A stretch of 64,000 nucleotides of DNA from Clitopilus passeckerianus (lineage: Eukaryota; Basidiomycota; Agaricomycetes; Agaricales; Entolomataceae), in assembly GCA_944990035.1 (NCBI GenBank), contig CALYLX010000026.1:1-64000 (forward strand), given 5' to 3'. The notes below the pieces were generated by a model. The model was not told the origin of the DNA, ran no database searches, and saw nothing but the letters and a program-made list of their open reading frames with translations. The position numbers and the translations under genes were made by a program. Of the stretch, positions 25,001 to 39,200 are shown piece after piece (position 1 is the first letter of the stretch; every line of letters begins with the position of its first letter).

Positions 25001-26308
25001 ACCGTCCGGGGCATTCGTCCCGGAATATATTGCGCTTGCAGTACGAGCTGGGAATAATTCATTTGCTTAGGTGGAGATGGTGAGAGCCCGCCTAGGCATA
25101 AGCTATGTACTATGTATGTCGAAATGATGGACGATGGGAAATTCGAGAATATCGAGTCCCAAAGGTGGTGGTGCTTGGCCCGTCGATCATTCGCCGTGAA
25201 TCTGATCACAGGTCCACGGTAGGTTTCCTCGTATGTTCACTCGACTCGGAGGGGCCAGCTCGAGTGCCATCCGAGTCGGTAGATGTGCGGGTTGAACCAG
25301 GTGAACCAGGGAATGCAACGACTATTGGATTATTCCATTCCAGCTTCTAATGGATGGGTAGATCTGGAGTCAGTGTGTACTCCTGTGTAGCTATAGCTAT
25401 GGCGTGGTGTACGGGATCTACGGGCCCAGATCGACGCAGGCGTCTGCATGCTTGCGTATATTTGATTGGTCTACATGTCTAAGAGGGCGCTTCTGGTTAG
25501 ATTGAGAACGAGGAACGTGTGGTGGTTTCCATTGCACACATGCCTAGCAAGGTAACTAGGCTCAAAAACGAAAACTACCGAATTGGTGTGCGCAGGGACG
25601 TGCGTTGAACTTCTATAATGATGATAGGCTTGTAGCTGAACGTCTACATTCTCCCAGATAGGGCTGGATAGGCAAAGAGCCATCACTTGTCTGCCGTGAG
25701 TTCGCAGAAACCTCGGGCCGTTTTTCTTATGGTACGTTTACAAGACGGAAGCTCACGTTCGTTCGTTTTCCATTCATTTACGTCAAAGAAATTGGTTCCG
25801 CGAGCCATGGGTCTGTCGGGAGTTTTGGTAACAAAGCGTCGGCTCATTTATGTTCAGGCCGTCTGATAACGGCAGAGAGACAAGTGTGGATATTGCTTAT
25901 AACTTCATATGGCGTGCCAAAGACGCCTGATAAGCAGCGTGTGGATGAAGTTCTGATCGTGCTTTCTATCGGGTTGATAGGGCTCGACCCTCTGATTGCT
26001 GTCGATCACGGGCAACGGAACAAGTACAATTTTTGTCACATTATTCCATCGCTAGGGTGTATGCTCGGTGAAAGCTCTCGTAGGCTGGTTCGACTTGGAA
26101 TCAAGCGAAAATAAAGAGAACTGGCTGGCCCGCCGGACCGTTAATACCGCTGCCCTTCATCGACATCGTCCTGGTCGAGGAAAGGGAGCAATTATGGCCA
26201 GTGACCTCGAGATCAAACAAGACCAAGCAAACCCCTGGCACTCTGTTTGTTGTTGGATGACCCCAAACACTTTGATTTCTTTTCCCGTCGCTTTTTTCAG
26301 AGAAGATC
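22008..26308. other. Gene-poor stretch, about 4.3 kb
   Basis: No gene could be supported. Open frames are short and overlap on both strands. The longest, 22935-23270 minus (start MASKRNFFVHTPSVAIVNKH), has even composition but no motif, intron partner or family that I recognise. I find no terminal inverted repeats, long terminal repeats or tRNA-like A/B boxes by eye. The last few hundred bases before 26309 probably hold the promoter and 5' UTR of the AT-hook gene. Confidence 0.45.
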
Positions 26309-28412
26309 ATGTCTTCACAACAAATTCAGTTTCACCACCACCATCCGGGTACTCAGTACATCCATTATAATCCGCCACATCTTATCAACAACAATCAACA
26401 AAACATTGGAATAAATCCAAGAGATACCCAGCATCAGCAACATCAGCCACAGCAGCAGCTGCACGCACATTATACCCAGCATTATCAGCAGATTTCTCAG
26501 TTACAACAGCCGGTCGCCGTGCACCAGCCGCCACCTCCGCCACCACAACCTTCACAGCCGGCGGCACAACCTCAAGCATCGACAAGCTCGGCTGCACCAA
26601 CAAGTACACCGTTAGTTGCTACAGGTGATTGGACAAAGGATCTTGTGCATCTAGCAAAGACCGCAGAACTCAAGTATGACTGCATGTTTCTTGATCTAAA
26701 ATCAGATCGCTAACTTGACGTCCGAATCTAGAAAACATGCATTGACCTTGCAACTGCATACTGCTCATATTCTGTCTGCACATGCCTCACTGCAAGAAAA
26801 GGGCCGAACGATACAGGATATCAAGGAGCAGAAAAACAAGTATGGGCGTTTCACGCTTTGAGGGGATGGATCCTGATGTGGTCGTGTGATTAGGCTCGAG
26901 AGCGAACGGATGAGGCTGCTCAGTGCTTTGCGGGAGGTATGTCGTCTGCCTTTGTCTTTGAAAAACTTCCCTGATCAGAGACTTGGTCCGCTAGGTTAAC
27001 GAGCATAAAGACAAAGTCAATCCGTCCACCAACTTCCTACCGACGCGTCGACTCACATAACATGCTACCTTACCTATAGGCCGACATGCTAGAAACAAAA
27101 ATCGAACAAGAGTACGTTAACTCACCTTCTCTTCGCTTCCCTTCTTTCATTCTTCTTCAACGTGACTATATGCGCCTCGCACTTCACACAACCTTATCCT
27201 CCCCTACTATATGCGCCCAGAGACGAGGATCTAATATTCTCTTTCGCAGGTGTCAAGAACTCCGGACGAAAATGAACCAACTCACCGAAGGCGAATACAC
27301 CACAGCTAAGAACGACGTGGATAGACTACGTCAAGAACTAGGCCAGCCGCCGCTACCGAGTTTGCAGAGTACGCTAGACGAGAAAGCAGCACAGTAAGTG
27401 TCCATCTTACGTCCCATGCTTCTATTTCTCTCTTGCCGGTCCTTCCATGAAGTTTGTCACGTCTTGCTCGTTTCTGGAAATTCATCTAGAACCTTGGGGC
27501 CGGCATTCGCATTTCCCCTCCTTTTATTGCCTCCTTCCACATGCATCCTAGCGTGCTTGGGTTAGATCTTGTCCCAACGAACCACCTACTCCATACAACC
27601 CAGCTTCTCGGGCGTCTATCACATATCACATTAATTCAATTCCTGCTGTCACAACGGGCCGTTCCTCTGTTAACGAGTCCGGCCATTCAACATCCCCTGT
27701 TTCCATATATGGAAATCCGCCCCTTGTCCCTCTGTCCTCGTTCCTCCTCGTTGATGGGACGATTCCACTCTTCATCAACACATGTCTGGGTGGATTGGCG
27801 TGGGTTGGGGCACATCAGGACCTTTCCTGCCTTTCACGGTGACGGGGTAATATATGTCGAACCGGTTATGGCCTGGGCTTTCATTAGCCTAGTGCTAACC
27901 CGCAGGCGGGAGCACGCGAAGATGCTTCTTCCTCCGCACGTTCTTGTCCTCTGTGTCCTCCGATCACCAGTTCGATGTCCTTTCGATTCGTTCAGTTCGA
28001 TTCATCCTCGTTCAGTTTCCTTTTCTCTCCTTTGTCCTTTCATCGGCCCTTTCATTTGACAATAGTACCTGTTCCTTTCACTGTCCTCCTCTGTCCTCTG
28101 TCCTTCTTCCATCAATCATCCATTACCGAAGAACAACTACTAATGCCCATTCCCACATCCAGCTACCTAAACGAACGCAGATTAACCGGTCCAGGACCAT
28201 CGCCCTCTCCACAGCTTATCGGCGCAAGCGGGTCAATATCAGCCTCCGCCCCCTCGGCGGGTACGAAGCGCGTCAGTTCGGATGCGGCTGGAGGGTCAGG
28301 AGGAGATGGACCTAGTGGGGGAGCGGTGGGGCGGGATTTGGAGCCTGCAGCCAAGAGGCCAAGGGGGAGGCCGAAGGGGAGTAAGAATAAGACGAAGGAG
28401 AATGGGTATTAG
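26309..28412 (+). CDS. Coiled-coil protein with a C-terminal AT-hook
   Basis: The start is at 26309 (MSSQQIQFHHHHPGTQYI). The N-terminus (about residues 1-105) is His/Gln/Pro-rich and disordered. A helical segment follows, built from several small exons: KHALTLQLHTAHILSAHASL, KLESERMRLLSALREV, then ADMLETKIEQECQELRTKMN. These read as one coiled coil, including LTEGEYTTAKNDVDRLRQEL. After a long intron (27393-28160, about 768 nt) the last exon ends with the AT-hook core KRPRGRPKGSKNK, which binds the minor groove of AT-rich DNA. The combination points to a nuclear DNA-associated protein that oligomerises. No specific orthologue is recognised. The splice at CA to CTACCTAAACG gives HYLNERRLTGPGPS. 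Upstream joins (GAACTCAA to AAAACATGC; GAACAAGA to GTGTCAAG) are well supported by frame continuity. Confidence 0.75.
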
Positions 28413-31400
28413 GGCGGTGAGGGGAGGGTTGAGGTTGGAGGCTGACGGTATGGGTGGGATGTTCTTCAATCCTGGATGGTGATGGACTTTATTATTCGAT
28501 TCGCCTCTCGGACATTCGCAGTTTGCAGTTGAGATACTCATGACGCCGTGGGTTTGTTGTAACTTTTCGTATGACATTGTTGCAGAACGCATGCATACAC
28601 TACTTCGTGTCTGCAACTTCACTGGCTCCGAGTTTGCTCTCGACTTCTTTCGCGATTGATGGTTTTCTAAGGTCCTCGACCCTGCAATTCTGGCCCATGC
28701 GAACCTCCATCGTGTTCGACATTTGTCATGACTCCGCCTCTTCCTCCACCATAAATCTTCGCAAACTACAATCACCGCTCACACAGGCGCTTTCACGAAT
28801 CCCCATCACGTCTCAAGTCTCGAATCAACCCAAGCAAACTGAACATCAGTGCCATCGTACCTGGTGGTACATCCCAGAGTCTTGTTTGCGGGCTTACAGC
28901 GCCTTTCCGTCCTGATAGCCCCCAACACAGGCAGGAAAAGCCATATGATCTGTATTGATCTAATGAAGAACTACTACATACGGGTAGGATCGCCAGTCGG
29001 TGGTTACATGTCGGTGCGGGAGGGTAGGATATAGAGGGATATCCCCTGCGGGATCATCGTGCTTTGTGCCTCTGGGTACCTTTGAACAAGGAGAGTAGCC
29101 GCAAGCCGTGTCGAGGAAGTAGGAAGAGAAGGGGCTGAGCTAGATATGCTTAGTTCGAGAGAAAAATATGCTGGTTCGAAGATGTATGAGTCAAGTTCAG
29201 GAGGGTGAGGTACGTTTTTCCGGTCCAGAGTGCAGGTCGAACCCTCTTGGGGCGGCCATAACTTGACGTCGCGGAGGTTTAACAAAGGTTGGCCCCGACA
29301 CTGGGGCGGATATGTTTTGTGTTAGGGCGAGTGACCGTGTGGGAGTGAAACTGTGCCAGAGTCGCTAAAGTTGAAGTTCTCCTGCGGGTTTGAACTTTGA
29401 ATAGGACTGGCTCGAGACTCGGAGAAGTGGCATTGCGAATGTTGAGATGTTCATAGCAAGTCGAGATCGACGACGGAGAAAGAGAAAGGCACGAGAGTCG
29501 TCGGGAATTCCCAGAATGATAAGCCGTCGGTGTAGCCCTGGCACTTTGTCGACGAAGTGAATTAGGCGCCCGTGGAGGCGCATCAGCTGCAATGCAATGA
29601 ACGGCTTGATGCAATAGTCATCACACGTTGGATTCCGCACCTTGTACGCCCGCTAATGCCCAGTCTACCTCATCTCCACGCTCCAGCTTGACAACTTCAT
29701 GTCGCTATGAACAAGTTAGCAACGAACTACCTCCAGAATCATCTACGGTGAGCTCAAACTTGAAACGTATACACACACCCATAATATTACTCTGCACTGC
29801 TCTCTAAGATCTTATCACTTCGGCATGCAGTGGCGGTGAGTCCATTTGCTCCACTAAAAGCCAAATCAATACAGATTTCCTTGGTGAGTGGCGGGGGAAT
29901 GGGGCAAAAGGTGATGGTTGCCGGTGAATTAGGATGGGTTTTGGTGTGGGTCAATTTTGGCAGGCAGAGAGAAATGATTATTCCTGCTTCAAACATCAGA
30001 CGGCCTCTTAGCGGGCTAAATATGAGAATTGAACCAGGATATGTGAAGTGAGCCTGTGCGGTAAGGAAAGATATGCCCGGCGGAGTCGTTGGAGGATGTG
30101 TTTTGGGTGGGTCCAAGCGACGGGTTGTCAGGCAGGATTGACATTGGAAGCCCAATATAATACGGAATAAATATTGTGGGTTTCGTGGAGTTAAGTTTGA
30201 GCCCTGTTATGCAGAGATTCTACCATCTGCGTACCGCTCAAGGCTGGTTCGTGTTTGGAAAACAGCCTATTGGTTCAAGAAAAGTTTGAAGAGTTCATGG
30301 CAAACCTTCTTGTCCTCATCTCGTTCGTCTTGCCTTCTGACATGCATCTTATCCACCTTGTTGGCTGAACTTACTTCCGACTGTCAGTACCAAGTAAGTA
30401 CCACAAGGATAGACGCATCTTGAGCGAACATCGTATGTTGAATTTCCCTTGATATTCTCGCTACTAGCCTGCAGGCAATCCACATTAATTTCCACCTTAC
30501 AGTACGCTGATCGCCAGAAGGACCAACAATATCGCATCATTAATGTTAAGCCGCATATTGCCTTTTAAAGAGATTATCCCGGTTGGTTTGTGCCCTTTTG
30601 GCACCGATCAACCGAGAAAGCGATCAAGATCTTCGATTCAGCCAAACACGGCCTCAATCGATGCCGGAACCTGTCCATTCACTCCGGTCAGGTTATCATT
30701 CAGGCTTTCGCGTGGTGCAATGCTGGCAGGGGACATCTGCTCCCGCAACGTATGTACAATGGCCGTTTGTTCGGCTGAACCAACAACATTAGCCAATTTA
30801 TCACTATTTATTGAGTTTTTGGCCTTCTATTCGCCCTTTTCGTGCGAGCTTGCTGTCGCTCTGGGTCTAGATTCCTTCTTTGGTGCCATTTCGGTTGGAA
30901 GGGTTCAGTTCAGGCCAGAAATGGTTCACAGGTAGCCCGCATAACCTCTATGATCTTTGAAGCCGCAAGACGATTCCGAAGTTACGAAAGCACTATAGCA
31001 CTGCAGAGTGTGATCGTAAGCCGCATGACCAAATCGACATTTGAGCAACGCGTCAGGCACTCCTCAAAGTAGCTTCCGTTGATCTTCAAGGACTCATTAC
31101 CCGAATCTGTTTGCAAGGCCAGTCTACTTTGATCTCCTATGTCTGTATAGGGGACGGTGCAAGTCTTCCGAGCTGACTCCAGTTCTTCAGAGGCAACATA
31201 CGGCACTTTGGTCAAGTGACGCAGTATAATCGTCAGTGGTGGCGGTTTGCATTCCGCCCTTCTAGCCCGAAGCGAACAGAAACGACCCCGTTCCTTAAGA
31301 TGACAGAGCCAACCAATGAAGTAAACTTTCAATTTGAACCAGCTATGAACGCATGTCAGACCACTTGCGAGCTTGATTTGATTTCAGCTGAAAGTACATT

Positions 31401-34400
31401 GTGGAGAAGCTGGTATTTCTTCGCACCTGTCGCTGAGGATAGTGTCTAGGTGTTCAAAAGAAAGAACAGGTCGAAGCCTTTGAACTGTCGTAAAGCAGTT
31501 GGGACCTGAAGGGTGCAGGGTAAAGGTGATAGGTGGTACATCGAGTTGATGGCACCTTGTCAATGTCCACTGGCAGCTGGTTATGCGCGTCGATAGACGA
31601 CTCGTTCTGATCTCAGAAATTCTGGATTTTCCTGAGTTTGGGATTAGCGAGCCCGAGTATTTCTCGAGGATATGTCAAAGAGACGGAGTATTGAGCGCTT
31701 GAACTCATAATCAATTAGCCAGTCCACTCAGTGGCCTGTCAGGGCACGGCTGCCAGAGGTTGAGATGTACTTGATCGGAATGAGTGAATAATGATGGAGA
31801 TCCAAAGAATATTCGACGTCCTGAGTCGGTATTGACACGAGCGGACTGCATTCCTCTGATCATTAAACCAGTGACCACATGCAATTGCTCGATGCCAATC
31901 TCAATAGAATACAAGGTTTGAACTGAACCGGATCGTATCATAAAGACAAAGGATGTTGCACATGTATGAGAAGGTAGGAATACATTAGTACGGACTTCAG
32001 AGAAGAAGTAGAGGAAATGCATGGAAGTAAACCCACAGAAGCACCTCCAAGACTTCTCGAAGTCGATCCACCACTAAACTGCTATCAACCACTCCTCCCC
32101 ACGACAGCCTCCTTGGCCTGTCCATCTTTAACCTGCTCAGCCCAACTTTCATGCCCATGCAGACGAGGAGGTCCTCATCGGCTGCCGAAAAACTTGAAAG
32201 TCCATCAAATGACTGGAGCCGGGTTGATAACTGAGATTGGCTAACAGTCTTAATTTGAAAGCGCCATGATTGGTTGAAGTTACTTCGGGGTGAAACCCTG
32301 GGTGAGGGCGGAGCAATGAAGCTGGAATCCATAGAGAAAACGTCATCAAAAGTAAGGGAGCTCTCGTAGATCGCAGGTTAAGACCGGGAATCCGAGGCAT
32401 GCGGCGGCCCGCCCGGGTGTCTCGCTCGAGCCTTTGGTGGTAGAGATTCCAAATCATCGTCCAGGGATACCGAAACGTCCGTTCACTGGGAGCATCGCGG
32501 AGCTCCAGTTTCTAGAAATAGAACCTTTCGGCAGATATGAAAGCGTGAAAGCTAGAGCCTACGATACCGCAACCAGAAGCCTCAGAGATCTCCAAAGCTT
32601 CTTCTATGGCGCCATCTTCGTTGTAGCTTCAGATTCCAGAAACTCCGTTGATGAGCAGCATGGGCGACCAACATCGTGTCGTGATAAGAGCATATAGAGC
32701 AATGTGTGGTCGTTCGTACCACTGATGGTGGAGAAGTGCTATATATGAATGGATATGGATATGATGAAGAGCCAAACTTACTCTGGGCTCAGCCCAGGAC
32801 CCTGGTATGTTGGCGACCAAACATGAGCGCCTAGATTTATGTGCGGCGCATGGTGATAGGATTAGCAGCGAAAGGTAGCCAGAGAAGAGTTCATAATCAG
32901 CATTGAAATCTACTCGAAAGAGGATATTCTTGAAGTTGATGTGCCGAGGCAAAAGTGTACCATGCTGATGTAAGGGTATGTCCGTGAACCAAGGATGAAT
33001 AGAGATGAATGTTCATTAGTAGCTAGGGTCTAGAGAGCACTACAGGAGGGCGAGGAGGATCGACATAATGAATAGAAATACTTCAAAAAGTCCGCCGTTT
33101 CAGGCAAAGAACTCACCAAAGATACTCACTTCAGCACTCAAGTATATCCCAAGCCAGATCCGTACTCAAAAACCCGCTGGTCGCGAAGCAAGAAATCGAC
33201 GAAACATCGTCATCATGTTCATTTCTCAAATAGGCGTGGCAGACAGATAGACAGGGCGACGTCGCTACCAGTCCACACCAATCACCATAATTTCCACTTA
33301 AAGCATCTCAGAACAGGGACTGTATACCAAGTTTGGACGACCGGTGTCGGGATTGGAGATGGAGCAGACCAGAACGAGTTTGATTTCCTTATGAGGAAGG
33401 CGGAGGGCGTAGCGAGAGGAGAGTTAGGTAGGGAGGTGACAGAGCGAAGAAATGATGTCTCCGAGGATGTTACTTGATGCGACGCAGTCGATCTTTGGAG
33501 GAGGACTAGGGAGAGGACGCGTTTGACCTCACTCCAGGGGTCTAGGCGGCCGAGCATGACCATTTGAGTTGAGAACATAGTTGTGAGACGGCGCAGAGCG
33601 AAGGCATCACAGCCCCAATCACATCCGTTACGGTCGGTCATCTAGATTCTCCAATACCCCATAGTCAGTAAGACCTGTAATCATCAACTTTACCCTGCAT
33701 GTAGTCGTCACTCTTAGATTCATCTGCGTCTCTCAGTGTCGACGCCTCGATGATGATGGGCAGCGACAGAGTATGAGATTGCCTTTTCTGGGAGTACTTA
33801 CGCCGGATTAGGGATGCATTTGAACATGTGAGCATCCGAGCATGTGAAGATATTCACCGAGGCCTTTCAAAGTTATGTGCTGATGTCCCGATATCGCAGC
33901 GGAACGTACTTGCTCGAGGTGTAGGCAGGGGCGAAGCTGGCGTTAGCCGTCCGCGCAGGTAGGAGCACTGATAGTATGCCAGGTTCGTCAGTTTGCTCGA
34001 ATATAGTCACCTATAGATAGTCCTGGCCATGGCCAATCTCCTTGGCACAGAGTAGACGTGTTTTGAAATGTGGAAACACTAATTCAAGCTGCCTGGCGCG
34101 TAGAAACCCATTGTAGGGACGGAAGCGCCTGAGTTTGAGTGAGTCGAACTGAAAGAAAGTGCATTGTTTGCCCCTAAAAAGAAACTTGTGCGTGATGGCC
34201 GTCCTTTGTACACCCATTGTTCTGAGGCTAAAGAAACCTTATGGAATGTAATTCGCCTCAACCCTGGATTATTCCGCTACGGCCATGAGCGAGAAGCGCT
34301 GACGAAGCTGTTGAAGAGGCTCATTTAGTGTAATTCAGTACTATGGGCCCATTGTCATTATGTGTGAGAGAATATTCTATTGACGCTATCCGAGGCTCAA

Positions 34401-35154
34401 AATGGGCAAGAGGATGATGATCGATGACTGAGCACCGCAACCCTTTCCGCTCGTCCCAAAATGGGTGCCGCCATCTGTACGCAATTTCCCCAATGAATGG
34501 CCAGTCATGAGATCTCTTTAGCGTACGGTTACCGTCCCGACCTAAGAACGTTGGTCGAATTGGTCGAGATATCGGAACGGACAACGAAGAATGAGACAAA
34601 ATCGATTATAGAAGTGAACAGTGCATTATTAGGTAGGTATCCACAAGGTGGTACCATTGCGACGGCTAGACAGGCTTGGATGGCATAGCAAACGATGTCC
34701 GAGGGAAGAGGATGTGGATGATGTGTGGATTGCTAAAGGGAAACAGTCAGAAATTTGATGCCAGCTGACTGTTCTTGACTCGACGCGGCATGGCGAGGGC
34801 GATACGTGCGGAATTACATTCAAATGAATAATCTGTGAACCGACAAGCATAGGATCGTTGTTTATCGCGTAAATGTGTACCTACGCCCTCTTCACCCAGT
34901 GTGTCCTACTGCTGGTGCAGTGAATACTGCGGTAGTAAGACGAAAGCGTACCGGCATACCCGCAGTTGAGTGTGGAAGGCACAGGATTCCCAAAAGGGAT
35001 AGAGTGGGTGCCGAGCCACCGAGCCACAATGGTTCACCGCTTGGGCAAACCAGTTCGATTGCAAGTTACCGGAGATTAGTCAAACCGAATTTGGAAGTGG
35101 ATGAGTCGTTTCACTCGATTTTCCGCGTCGGCTCTCTTCCCTCCCCGAAACCTT
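28413..35154. other. Gene-poor stretch, about 6.7 kb
   Basis: I could not support any gene. Many open frames of 60-130 codons lie here on both strands (for example 29787-30155 minus, 30543-30935 plus, 31997-32332 minus, 33282-33641 minus, 34875-35384 plus). None shows a domain, and frames on opposite strands overlap heavily. The 31997-32457 minus region has two overlapping frames with moderately protein-like composition and could be a small spliced gene. No transposon hallmark, tRNA or rRNA is seen. Confidence 0.4.
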
Positions 35155-35161
35155 TATATAA
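35155..35161 (+). promoter_or_regulatory. Probable TATA box of the cyclin gene
   Basis: TATATAA lies 56 nt upstream of the chosen ATG at 35211. That leaves room for a short 5' leader and supports the downstream start over any in-frame upstream one. Confidence 0.5.
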
Positions 35162-35210
35162 CCACTTGGCCATTCCAAATGCCATCCAGTCACCTCCCCC
35201 GGCAAGTAAC

Positions 35211-36243
35211 ATGTTCGACATTGACATGTCTTCTCCTGCTCCCATGTCTTCGCCAGTACATCCAGCAAGCTTGGTGGATCCTTCGACACACTCACCAGCC
35301 ATGATGGAGCTCATTAACCTTAAGATCTCCAGGCAGGTCATCGGTAAGTACAACACTCCAAGGAAAATCGAAAGTCACATCTAATCATTCTTTTCTAGAC
35401 TATGTTGTCGATACTGTTGTAGAAACAGTCGACTATGCAATGGGCCGCCCCTCTACCTCTGATAGAGGACGCTCCGCCGCTCGCAACCCAGAGCTGATCA
35501 AATTTACCACATTCGCTTCGAATGTCATCACTCGCGCTGAAGTCTCCATGTCCACCCTCCTCGGAGCTCTTGTCTACGTTACTCGTGCTAAGCCTCATCT
35601 TCATATTGCTCTTGAGGAATGGGCACATGAGCGAGTGTTCCTTGGCGCACTAATCTGTGCATCAAAGGTGTGTGGCCTACGATTTCCATTCTGAGAGAAA
35701 TGCAGCTAACCTGATTCTTCCCAGTACCTTAACGATTCCACACTAAAGAACGTCCACTGGGCCCTGTGCACCGGTGTATTCGGCAAGCGAGACGTTGGCC
35801 GAATTGAACGCGAGTTCCTGGACGTTCTCGATTTCGAACTTGGCGTCGCCGAGCACGACTTCCTCCCACACCACGAAGCACTTATCGCCGCTACCCGCAT
35901 TGTACCCGCCGTCCGCGCAAGGTCATTCATCCACACTCGTGCAAGGTCATTGACCGAGAAGCAGCTGCCCGTCCCACCTCTCGAGCCTTCAAGCCCGGAA
36001 TCTTCATCACCTGCTTCCTCGGCACCCCGCACACCTTCATCCTCATCAGCATCTTCCACACCTCTACGAACACCAGAGGAAAACCAGAAGGTTGTTGGTG
36101 TCACACTCCCATCGAAAGCCGATCTCCTCCACTCCTTTCCAATCCCACTGCCTGCCACCATCCGCCACCATGGTCATAGCCGGATATCGTCGCAGGATTA
36201 CCACCCTCGTTCGCACCTTCCTGTCCGTGTCAATGTCATCTGA
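35211..36243 (+). CDS. Pho85-type (Pcl1/2-like) cyclin
   Basis: Three exons (35211-35343, 35399-35667, 35725-36243) give 306 residues. The cyclin box runs from about residue 45 to 190. It reads ELIKFTTFASNVITRAEVSM, ALVYVTRAKPHL, WAHERVFLGALICASKYLND, then STLKNVHWALCTGVFGKRDV and GRIEREFLDVLDFELGVAE. The KYLND and FLDVLDFEL signatures are characteristic of fungal PCL cyclins, which activate the Pho85/CDK5-type kinase in G1 progression, morphogenesis or phosphate signalling. Which of these roles applies cannot be read from sequence. The C-terminal third is Ser/Pro-rich and disordered, with several SP/TP sites that could be CDK targets. The start MFDIDMSSPAPMSS was chosen because a TATA box sits 56 nt upstream. 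A longer in-frame start is possible but would lie upstream of that box. A short internal repeat (HTRARS-like) occurs near residue 205. Confidence 0.87.
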
Positions 36244-39200
36244 GCTGAGATCCCTCACTCGAGCTTCGACCTCTTCTTGATCTCTTTCTCTCTCTCACTT
36301 GCATTGGCATTGGCATTGTATTTTTTCATCATCAACATCGGTTTTCTCGCATGCATCCCATCATCATCTCATCTTTTCTTGTATTTTTTCAACATCTCGC
36401 GACAACATATTCCTCGCGTGGCAAAAAAGTTTTATCACCATAAACGGCCGCTGGACAGACACCGGTTCTCAACATCTCATCATACACACTTGAAGTCTAC
36501 GGTGCCAGCTAATATCCCCGCCCCCAGCTCATTATACCTTACCTCCCTTTGGTTCGCGGTGCGAAGCTCTCGGACTCCAGGTTTCGCAACCGTACGTGTC
36601 TCTGTGATGGAAGACTTTCGTTTACTGTACATACTCATATGATTATCTACCTATCTATCGACCTTGCATATCCCTGTTGTTTTACTTCATGCATACTCAT
36701 CACCATCAGCATTTGTTCCATATCAATCATCCATTGCATCGTTATTACCCTCCTAATAAAGTTATAATTTCAACCATCTGCCCTCCTGGGTCCCTCCAAC
36801 TGAGTTTTCCGTCACTCGGACTCTGCGCAGGTAAGTTAGTAGTGGAGGTATTTGGTGCGGCGGCCATGGGCCATGGGACTTGCGGTGAGTGACATTCTCC
36901 CTGTCAACTGACTACTCTGCTCTCCGAATTCCGGCTTTGATCTAGAGCTCGATGGGATTTCTATCCTCGCCTATTTTGATATATGCCATATCGCATCATC
37001 GTCATACAATGGGGTATGCAAGGGTACGTGTATATAATTAATCACCTGCAAATCTTGACTTCATAGTCCTGGTGGTGGAACCTCGCGCCGTCGTCATCAG
37101 CCCATTCATCCAATCGCGGCACAACAGTCATCACTCGTTATCACATCTCATATGAAATTATTCCCCGCCCCATCCGCCTCAATGCTCAAGAGTCAAGCAT
37201 CGACATCACATCGACATCATCAGCAATATCAACACCACTGTACAGCTTCCGCCTTGGCCGCTGCTTCTGCTTACCTTGAGGCAACTCACGGTTCGGCGCA
37301 GTAACGAACTACTGTGCATGGCGTGGCGAACCGATGACCACGTAGGGGCCGTGACCGACGGCCAGCACATGCCCATGATTGTCCTTCTCCCACCCACGGA
37401 TGTCGCTGCCGCCTTGGCTACGCGTCCGTCGAACGTGTCCGTAGTCAGCCATTCAATGACTTAGTCCAGGAACGCCGACTGCCAATCCCTGGGCTGACTC
37501 TAGGCAACTGCCACCCGACTTCCGCAGTCATCGCACCGGTTGGCCCCATGGGCGCCAAATTTGGTCTCATGCCCTGCGGTGCTGTGCTAACTCTGGCCAG
37601 GCTCGCCGACTCTCTCACACGCAAGACATCTCATTCGAATTCAATTAATTGGGCTAGTTGCTGTATAGGGAGGACTTCTTGTGGTACCCATTGCCCAGTG
37701 GGCCGGATTCGGTGGATATTCCCTGAGCCACCAGCTCCTATGTGCTCTGAAGTGCTATCGACTACCAATAGTGCTATAGATGAACTTTCCACGACTTCCT
37801 GTGTTCCCATCTTGGCCATCACTGCTGTTAGACCTGTACATCAGGATTCTTTCGGTTCACGAGTCTTGGAACTGATATCGAACATCACTGCTGTTTTTTC
37901 TCTCTCGATATCAAGCCCTTTGTTTTCGCTCGGTTATTAGATATGGCACTTCACTCAGTGAACTGATATGGCTGATAGGCACGTCTGTATAATACCTATA
38001 GAAGTGATTGATAATCCATGACAGCTGTGGTTACTCAGCGCCACACTCAGCAATCACGCATTCTGAGCAGCGAGCGCGTCCAGAACTACAACGACAAGAC
38101 GTTTAGTAAGATTCACCACTATTATCGGTGGTTCGCCAGTTCGTCTCTGTTAACAGGTGCAGATCAGTCAGGATCCGTTCACATCGAGAGTTCATAGTGA
38201 CTTCATTGAAGACCTCCCATACTACCGGATGACAGGGCCGGAGATGCCGCTTTCATGCGATTGTGGCTACAATGTTGAACGCCCGGCACGACTCGCCTTT
38301 GGATGGGAGCTAGCAGCTGCTAATCCTCAGGAATCCGGCGAGTCGACCGATGGAAGTCGCGTGAGCAACATGGGTGCGGGGCTCGCGGCCTATAGTCATG
38401 ACATTACCCTCCCGGACAATCGTCCCACATTTTCCCTTGGCCTTTTTGAACCACAAGTCAAAATTGCAACCAAGCCCAAAATCGTCCGAGTCTCTTCCAG
38501 AAAGTACCGTGACTTTCCGAGCTTTATGATCATTGTCTCCGGCTCAACGCGCCTTTCCCCAAATTTTCCGAGTCAATGTGTTTTTGGATTTTCTTCCGCG
38601 CATTTTTCTTCATTTTACCGAGTCACTTCCTCACAGCGTCGTACGATGTGAGAACGACACGTTGCCACCCAAGTATTGACCTGCCTACCCCAAAGGCACT
38701 GTAACTCAGGCTCAGTTTCTACGCTTGACTGCGCGTCACTGCCACCACCCCATCGGAAGCTCGGCAACGGTCGGCAACCCAACCTGACGCATTGACGGGT
38801 CGGTTTTCCGTTTGTCAATTCGCCTTACGAGGTCGAGCTGGATAATCATCCTCAACGCGTAAAATCGTGAAATTCGGAGTAAAACTACCCAATCATTCTG
38901 AGGGATCGACCCTTGGATGCTGCGTCATCCTGGGTCCAGCATACGCCGTCTGAAGATGACTCTGTAAGCTTTGACCGGGGCAGCCGATCGTCCCGTTTGG
39001 TTCAATACAGTTAGTGACTCTTTCCATCCGGCTTGGAACGCGTCTTGGGGAACGAACCAAGTCGCATAACGCTTTCCCTGATGGCACGTCCGTGGTACCC
39101 CAGTGTATAATTGAATGTTCGAGTATATTCTCGTTCTCTGAATGACCGCGGATATACGCTATTTTGTCGTAATCATGTCGATTTGATTCTCTAGGACAGG

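Noticed and set aside
37548..38651. Two plus-strand open frames of 130 and 164 codons
   Set aside because: They have no recognisable motif, splice partner or biased composition, and lie in a gene-poor stretch where frames of this length occur by chance on both strands.
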